Source of the DNA: CAYQEC01 sp964569015
GTDB lineage: Bacteria; Actinomycetota; Acidimicrobiia; Spongiisociales; UBA5794
Length of the DNA: 34,267 nucleotides
NCBI GenBank assembly: GCA_964569015.1
Contig: CAZMSN010000016.1
Coordinates: 1 to 34,267 of the forward strand
Direction of reading: 5' to 3'
In this document: positions 30,603 to 34,267 of the stretch, piece after piece
How the letters are laid out: each line of letters begins with the position of its first letter
Numbering within the stretch: the stretch's first letter is position 1
Program-made: the position numbers and the translations under genes
The notes under the pieces: generated by a model
The model's database searches: none
The model's input: only the letters and a program-made list of their open reading frames with translations
What the model was told of the DNA's origin: nothing

Positions 30603-31229
30603 TTACTTGCCCATCAAGGGCAGACGCCGATTCAGCGCATCGAGCACGGCTCGAACCGCCGCCGATGCGTCGTCTCCCGAAGACAGGGCAGACCCCACCA
30701 CCAGCTCCTCGTCGCGCTTGCCGGCGCTCACGATGACTGCGATGACCACGGTGCGCATACCCACCGCGGCGATCCCGATCGAGTCGAGGCCGAGGGGTGG
30801 GGTATCGGTGAAGATCGCTTCGATGGCATCGAGCGTCGCTTCTCCGATGAGCCGGAAGCGAGCCGAGGCGGCGGCGGGGCCGGTAGCGGTGCCGACGTGC
30901 TCGCTGTTCTGCCATTCGAGGGTCACGTGGATCGTGGTTCGGGATTCTTGTGGCTGCTCCTGGATGCGGACCAGCGCCGGGCGTTCCGGCGTCCGCAGGT
31001 CGACGGAGTTGGAGCCGAGCTGGACCACCGAGATGACCCTGCGGTCGATGTTGGTCCCGTAGCGGGCCATCGCCAATGACTGGATGTCGCGCACGACCTG
31101 TTTGGGTGGCTTGGCCGGAGCGGCCAGGACGTGGACCTCGGTGACCCGGTCGCCACTCATGACGATGCGAAGCGCCTCGACAGAGTCGAGTTGGGTGAGC
31201 GTCTCTTCGAGTTCCTGAGTGCTGAGCAC
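30603..31229 (-). CDS. Conserved protein of unknown function, 208 aa
   Basis: The product begins MLSTQELEETLTQLDSVEAL (GTG start). It seems to have two alpha/beta parts: residues about 1-75 (VTEVHVLAAPAKPPKQVVRD, then RYGTNIDRRVISVVQL) and about 90-205 (TIHVTLEWQNSEHVGTAT, then FRLIGEATLDAIEAIF). The GTG at 31229 follows GGAGG at about 9 nt, which fixes the start. There is no membrane segment. The second part reads like a small dimerising beta-sheet domain, and the ending ALNRRLPLMGK is basic. I recognise no named family. It is divergent from the HD-domain membrane protein at 31581. Confidence 0.7.
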   Translation of the reverse strand: MLSTQELEETLTQLDSVEALRIVMSGDRVTEVHVLAAPAKPPKQVVRDIQSLAMARYGTNIDRRVISVVQLGSNSVDLRTPERPALVRIQEQPQESRTTIHVTLEWQNSEHVGTATGPAAASARFRLIGEATLDAIEAIFTDTPPLGLDSIGIAAVGMRTVVIAVIVSAGKRDEELVVGSALSSGDDASAAVRAVLDALNRRLPLMGK

Positions 31230-31580
31230 GAAACGCGTCCTCCCTGACTCCTTAGCGTAGTCGCAGGGCGAAAGGCCCGAATCTCCGGCCCAGAGCGCGA
31301 ATTCCGGCCTTGCGAGGCGAGCCCGCGCACCGTAACGTGATTGGGACCGCGCTGGTGGTCGAGCTTCGGGCGGAGTTCGGCGGAGCCATCCGGGTTCCGC
31401 GGGCGAGCGTGCACATTCGATTCGAAAGCGACCTGGCGTTCCACCTGAGGCAGGGGGAGGCTCATCTGTGAGCCGTGCCCGGGTGACGCATGCGTCTCGA
31501 TCTGGAGTTCGCCATGGATATCCCATCCCCCACATCCCGGGTTTCCCGCTCCGGTGCTGTTGTGGGAGCGAGGAGCGGAC
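31230..31580. other. Divergent intergenic region with a possible histidine-kinase remnant
   Basis: This 350-bp stretch separates two divergent genes and should contain both promoters. On the minus strand, about 31446-31520, the frame HGELQIETHASPGHGS followed by QMSLPLP looks like the last ATP-lid strand of a histidine kinase HATPase domain. No start or full domain is present, so at most it is a relic. I see no hairpin or RNA gene. Confidence 0.4.
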
Positions 31581-32816
31581 GTGGCTGAGACCCGGGTCCA
31601 TCGCCTGTCTGCGTCGCTGTGGCTCGTCATTGCTGCAGCCGGGGCAGTGCTGATGATCCGATCGTCCGCTCCGGTCCACGCCCTGTGGCTCGGCACGGCC
31701 GCGATGACGGTGGCCCAGCTCATCACGGTTCCGGCACCGAGCGGAGAACGTCTGCATTTCGGGGTAGCGGCGGCGGTCGCCATGCCGTTCGTGATCGACG
31801 ACGCCGTCTCCACGTTGGCGATCTACGCCTGCGGGATGGCCGCCGCCTGGCTCCTGTTCCTCGTGTTTCGATTGGGGGATCGCATCGAGCTGAACTCCGA
31901 GTTCATCGCCGAAGTGGTGGCTCTCGGCGGCTTGGCCGCGGTGCTGCTGCCCGTCGCCGACTACCTCGACGTGCTCGGCCCCGACGCCGAGGCCACCGCA
32001 GGCGGCAGCGGCTTTCGGGTTCTGGCCGCCATCGCGGCGGGCGGCCTCGCGTGGTATCTGCTGCGGGCCTTGTTCCGATCGCTCGTCGGTCTCGAACGGG
32101 ACGACCTCTCGGTGCGGTACCTCTGGCTGCTCGGCCTCGAGGACTGGTTGGTGATTCTCAGTCTCTTCGTCGCCGGCACGCTCTTCGGGCAGGCGCAGCA
32201 AGTGATGGGGCTGTGGGCGTTGCCGGTGGCGGCGCTCCCGTATGCCTTCAGCCATCTCGCGTTCGTCCGCTACCACGCTACCCGTGTCACCTACGGTCAG
32301 ACCATCCGGGCTCTGGCCCAGATTCCCGAGGTCGCCGGATTGGCGCCGCCCGGTCATGCCACCCGTACCGGAGCGTTGGCGCTGGACATGGGGCGCGAGC
32401 TCGGGATGCATCCCCACGATGTCGAGCAGCTCGGCTACGCCGCCTTCATGCACGATATTGGCCGTGTCACCCTCAATGAGCCCGCCATCCTCCGTGCCGG
32501 CTACACCGACGAGGACATCGCCCGCTGGGGCTCCCAGATCATCGCCGAGGCGCCCTATCTGACCGAGGTGTCGACCATCGTGGCCCAGCAGCACCGGCGC
32601 TACCGCTCGGTGGGCCAGGAGCGAGATCTGGAGCTGCCTCTCGCCTCGAAGATCATCAAGGTCGCCAGCGCCTACGACCAGGCCGTGTACGAGTTGGGCA
32701 TGCAGCCTGTCGACGCCCTCGAGCAGATCCACCGTGGCTCCGCCTACGAGTTCGATCCCGAGGCGATCGGCTCGTTGCGACGGGTGCTCGTCTTCAGGGG
32801 CGAGATCCCGGCATAG
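31581..32816 (+). CDS. Membrane HD-domain phosphohydrolase-like protein (degenerate HD-GYP)
   Basis: A 411-residue protein with about seven membrane helices (residues about 10-235, e.g. LSASLWLVIAAAGAVLMI and WYLLRALFRSLVGL), followed by a cytoplasmic HD domain. The metal motif is in AAFMHDIGRVTLNEPAIL, preceded by HATRTGALALDMGRELG. In HD-GYP enzymes that cleave cyclic-di-GMP an HHExxDGxGYP motif follows; here it is replaced by AQQHRRYRSVGQERDLELPL, so the GYP part is missing. A signalling role in nucleotide turnover is likely but the substrate is open. The GTG at 31581 was chosen for the GAGGAG 6 nt upstream. Confidence 0.85.
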   Translation: MAETRVHRLSASLWLVIAAAGAVLMIRSSAPVHALWLGTAAMTVAQLITVPAPSGERLHFGVAAAVAMPFVIDDAVSTLAIYACGMAAAWLLFLVFRLGDRIELNSEFIAEVVALGGLAAVLLPVADYLDVLGPDAEATAGGSGFRVLAAIAAGGLAWYLLRALFRSLVGLERDDLSVRYLWLLGLEDWLVILSLFVAGTLFGQAQQVMGLWALPVAALPYAFSHLAFVRYHATRVTYGQTIRALAQIPEVAGLAPPGHATRTGALALDMGRELGMHPHDVEQLGYAAFMHDIGRVTLNEPAILRAGYTDEDIARWGSQIIAEAPYLTEVSTIVAQQHRRYRSVGQERDLELPLASKIIKVASAYDQAVYELGMQPVDALEQIHRGSAYEFDPEAIGSLRRVLVFRGEIPA

Positions 32817-32825
32817 GGGAAGCCC

Positions 32826-33386
32826 TCAACGCGGCGCGGCGGATCCCGGTTCCCCTTGCACACGATGCCGGAAGAGCCGCGGCGGCCGCTGCATCTGATC
32901 CTCGATGAAGGCTCCTAGGCCGACGGCGAGGAACACGTCCCCCATCGAGATGACGGTGCGGGGAATCGGGATGATGTCGGCCAGGAACGGGAGGTGGGTG
33001 GCCCCGTCGAGCACGACGTGCTTGGCACCCAGGGCGGCGTCGGCGCTTCCCCCTGCTAGCTCGATGGCCTCGGGGAGCACCGGCATGCCCTGATTGAGCG
33101 CTATGACCGTGAGGTTCATCAGGATGCCGATTCCCGCGATCCACATCCCCGCCTGGGCACGATTGAGCCACACGACGAGGAGGAGCGGGAAGTAGGAAGT
33201 GAGCACCAGCCCGACGGCGAGGGAGGAGCGATCGTCCGGTAGGTAGTCGGCCCCGATCTGCATCCCGAAGCCGACGAACAGGAGCCACCAGCCGCGGGCG
33301 TAGATCTCGGTGATGTTGGAGAGCTTGCCCCCGCGCAAGAGCGCGACGATGAACGCAACGGCGAGAACGGCGATGAGCCAGGTCAT
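32826..33386 (-). CDS. DUF5317-type membrane protein
   Basis: A 186-residue integral membrane protein with about four or five hydrophobic segments: MTWLIAVLAVAFIVALLRGG, WWLLFVGFGMQIGADYL, FPLLLVVWLNRAQAG and IAGIGILMNLTVIALNQGMP. The middle stretch DAALGAKHVVLDGATHLPFL and the following segment DIIPIPRTVISMGDVFLAVG are the hallmark of DUF5317, which has no known function. It converges with the HD-domain gene, with 9 bp between the stops. Confidence 0.85.
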   Translation of the reverse strand: MTWLIAVLAVAFIVALLRGGKLSNITEIYARGWWLLFVGFGMQIGADYLPDDRSSLAVGLVLTSYFPLLLVVWLNRAQAGMWIAGIGILMNLTVIALNQGMPVLPEAIELAGGSADAALGAKHVVLDGATHLPFLADIIPIPRTVISMGDVFLAVGLGAFIEDQMQRPPRLFRHRVQGEPGSAAPR

Positions 33387-33570
33387 AGCCGGACGTTACC
33401 GCGGTGTCCGCGAATGCGGGCGGCGGAGAGGTGTTTCCGCCGCCGCAGAAGACGCAGGCGGCGGCCGTCGGTGCGATCATCACAACCGATCCGGTGAGGG
33501 TGCGGCGTCGTTGGCTGCGCACGCGAGTAGCGGCGACGCGGTGTGCCCACAGGAGACGGTGCACTCTTGC

Positions 33571-33599
33571 TGTCACCCGGGAAGGGGTGCGGCGGCGTC
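33571..33599 (+). promoter_or_regulatory. Candidate ECF-type promoter of the second sigma factor
   Basis: TGTCACCC (33571-33578) is followed after 17 nt by CGTC (33596-33599), just before the ATG at 33611. The CGTC -10 is typical of ECF promoters, which suggests that the sigma factor transcribes its own gene. Confidence 0.4.
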
Positions 33600-33610
33600 A
33601 TAGGGGTGAG

Positions 33611-34063
33611 ATGACCGACGAAGAGATCTACCGCAAGCACGCAGACGACCTCGTGCGATTCGCCACCGGCCTCGTTGGGCCGTTCGACGCAGCCGATGTC
33701 GTCTCCGATGCGTGTTTGCGGACGTTCGGCTCGCGGGGGTGGTCGACCGTGACCAACCACCGAGCCTATCTCTACCGCTCGGTACTCAATCAGGCACGAT
33801 CGCATCATCGCAGCACGCTTCGGCGTCGGGTCCGGGAACTCCGGGCCGCCGAGCCGGCAACGGCACCTCCCCAGGAGGTCGACGTCGACGTGCTCGCTGC
33901 GATCGACAGGCTGAGCGTGCAGCAGCGTGCTGCCGTGGTGCTCACCTACTGGGAGGACCTCGCCCCCGGCGACGTCGCCTCCCGCCTCGGCGTGTCCGAG
34001 GGATCGGTGAAGCGTCACCTGGCGCGGGCTCGCTCACGACTCAAGGAGCTCCTCGATGAATGA
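33611..34063 (+). CDS. ECF sigma factor (second)
   Basis: A short 150-residue ECF sigma factor. Region 2 covers EEIYRKHADDLVRFATGLVG and DAADVVSDACLRTFGSRG, then NHRAYLYRSVLNQARSHHR. Region 4 includes LSVQQRAAVVLTYWEDLA and DVASRLGVSEGSVKRHLARA, the -35-binding helix-turn-helix. GGGGTGAG directly precedes the ATG at 33611. The next gene overlaps by 8 nt and looks like its membrane anti-sigma partner. It is not closely similar to the sigma factor at 22139, so the two pairs are not a recent duplication. Confidence 0.92.
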   Translation: MTDEEIYRKHADDLVRFATGLVGPFDAADVVSDACLRTFGSRGWSTVTNHRAYLYRSVLNQARSHHRSTLRRRVRELRAAEPATAPPQEVDVDVLAAIDRLSVQQRAAVVLTYWEDLAPGDVASRLGVSEGSVKRHLARARSRLKELLDE

Positions 34064-34267
34064 TCGACTCGACAGCCGCATCCGCGAGCTGACCTACCGG
34101 CTCATGTACATGGCGCCGGAGGCCCCACCCTTCCCGGAGGAATCCATGACGACTCTTCAGACCCCTTCCCGTGGGCCGCGCCGGCCGGTGCTGGTGTGGG
34201 CTGCGGCGGCGCTCGGCGCCCTCGTGCTCGTGGGCGTGCCGGTTCTCTTGCTCCGCTCGTCCGAGAC
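34056..34267 (+). CDS. Probable membrane anti-sigma partner, partial
   Basis: The frame starts at an ATG overlapping the sigma stop by 8 nt and runs off the window end. It reads MNDRLDSRIRELTYRLMYMA, then a Pro-rich segment, then a transmembrane helix (VWAAAALGALVLVGVPVLLL). A short cytoplasmic part followed by one membrane span, directly behind an ECF sigma gene, is the usual anti-sigma layout. The external part is missing. Confidence 0.7.
   Translation, partial: MNDRLDSRIRELTYRLMYMAPEAPPFPEESMTTLQTPSRGPRRPVLVWAAAALGALVLVGVPVLLLRSSE

Noticed and set aside
1..34267. CRISPR array, rRNA, tRNA, IS element or prophage
   Set aside because: No regularly spaced repeats other than the protein-coding Thr/Pro repeat, no complete tRNA cloverleaf, and no transposase, integrase or phage structural genes were found by reading both strands.

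Overview
The window is a high-GC scaffold from what looks like a free-living actinobacterium. Acidimicrobiia or a related deep lineage is my best guess, inferred from strong GC bias, frequent GTG starts, dense ATGA/GTGA gene overlaps, ECF sigma/anti-sigma pairs and a DUF5317-type membrane protein. It is probably a draft or metagenome assembly, because it carries two runs of exactly 100 N (10782-10881 and 30006-30105). I see no rRNA, tRNA, CRISPR array, transposase or phage gene.

Layout. 1-5316: a partial alpha/alpha-toroid protein, a SetA-like sugar-efflux MFS transporter, a PAP2 phosphatase interrupted by an in-frame TAG inside its catalytic motif, a small membrane protein, and a LacI-type repressor. 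The repressor is divergent from a tiny gene that sits between an operator palindrome and a strong hairpin. 5492-9498: a CE7 carbohydrate esterase, an Amt ammonium transporter followed by a 30-residue membrane microprotein, and a MEMO1-family protein. 9518-11622: the AmmeMemoRadiSam radical SAM enzyme (convergent with MEMO1), broken TetR-like pieces around the first gap, a 43-residue ORF and a shikimate-kinase-like P-loop protein. 11685-14120: a GH3 beta-glucosidase with an inserted PA14-like domain.

14177-20338 (minus strand) is the most interesting part. It is a tightly coupled six-gene operon read PqqD-like, HprK-like kinase, GT2, ABC exporter, nucleotidyltransferase-like, GT4. Four of its five junctions are 4-nt stop/start overlaps. 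The PqqD-like protein ends in a conserved-looking tail whose start resembles the YxxP leader motif of lasso-type RiPPs. No separate precursor peptide, lasso cyclase or B2 protease is visible, and the nucleotidyltransferase-like protein has lost its acidic pair. I read this as a possible undescribed peptide or glycoconjugate modification and export system; the function is inference.

20398-29465 (minus strand) is mainly housekeeping: an SDR oxidoreductase, an ECF sigma factor with a membrane partner, a DUF2461 protein, transaldolase overlapping glucose-6-phosphate isomerase, GalU, a BCP-type peroxiredoxin, RlmN and a helix-hairpin-helix membrane protein. GalU could supply UDP-glucose to the glycosyltransferases. 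29527-34267: a secreted or membrane-anchored lytic transglycosylase with a Thr/Pro repeat linker broken by the second gap, a conserved unknown protein, a membrane HD-domain protein, a DUF5317 protein, and a second ECF sigma factor followed by its truncated probable anti-sigma partner.
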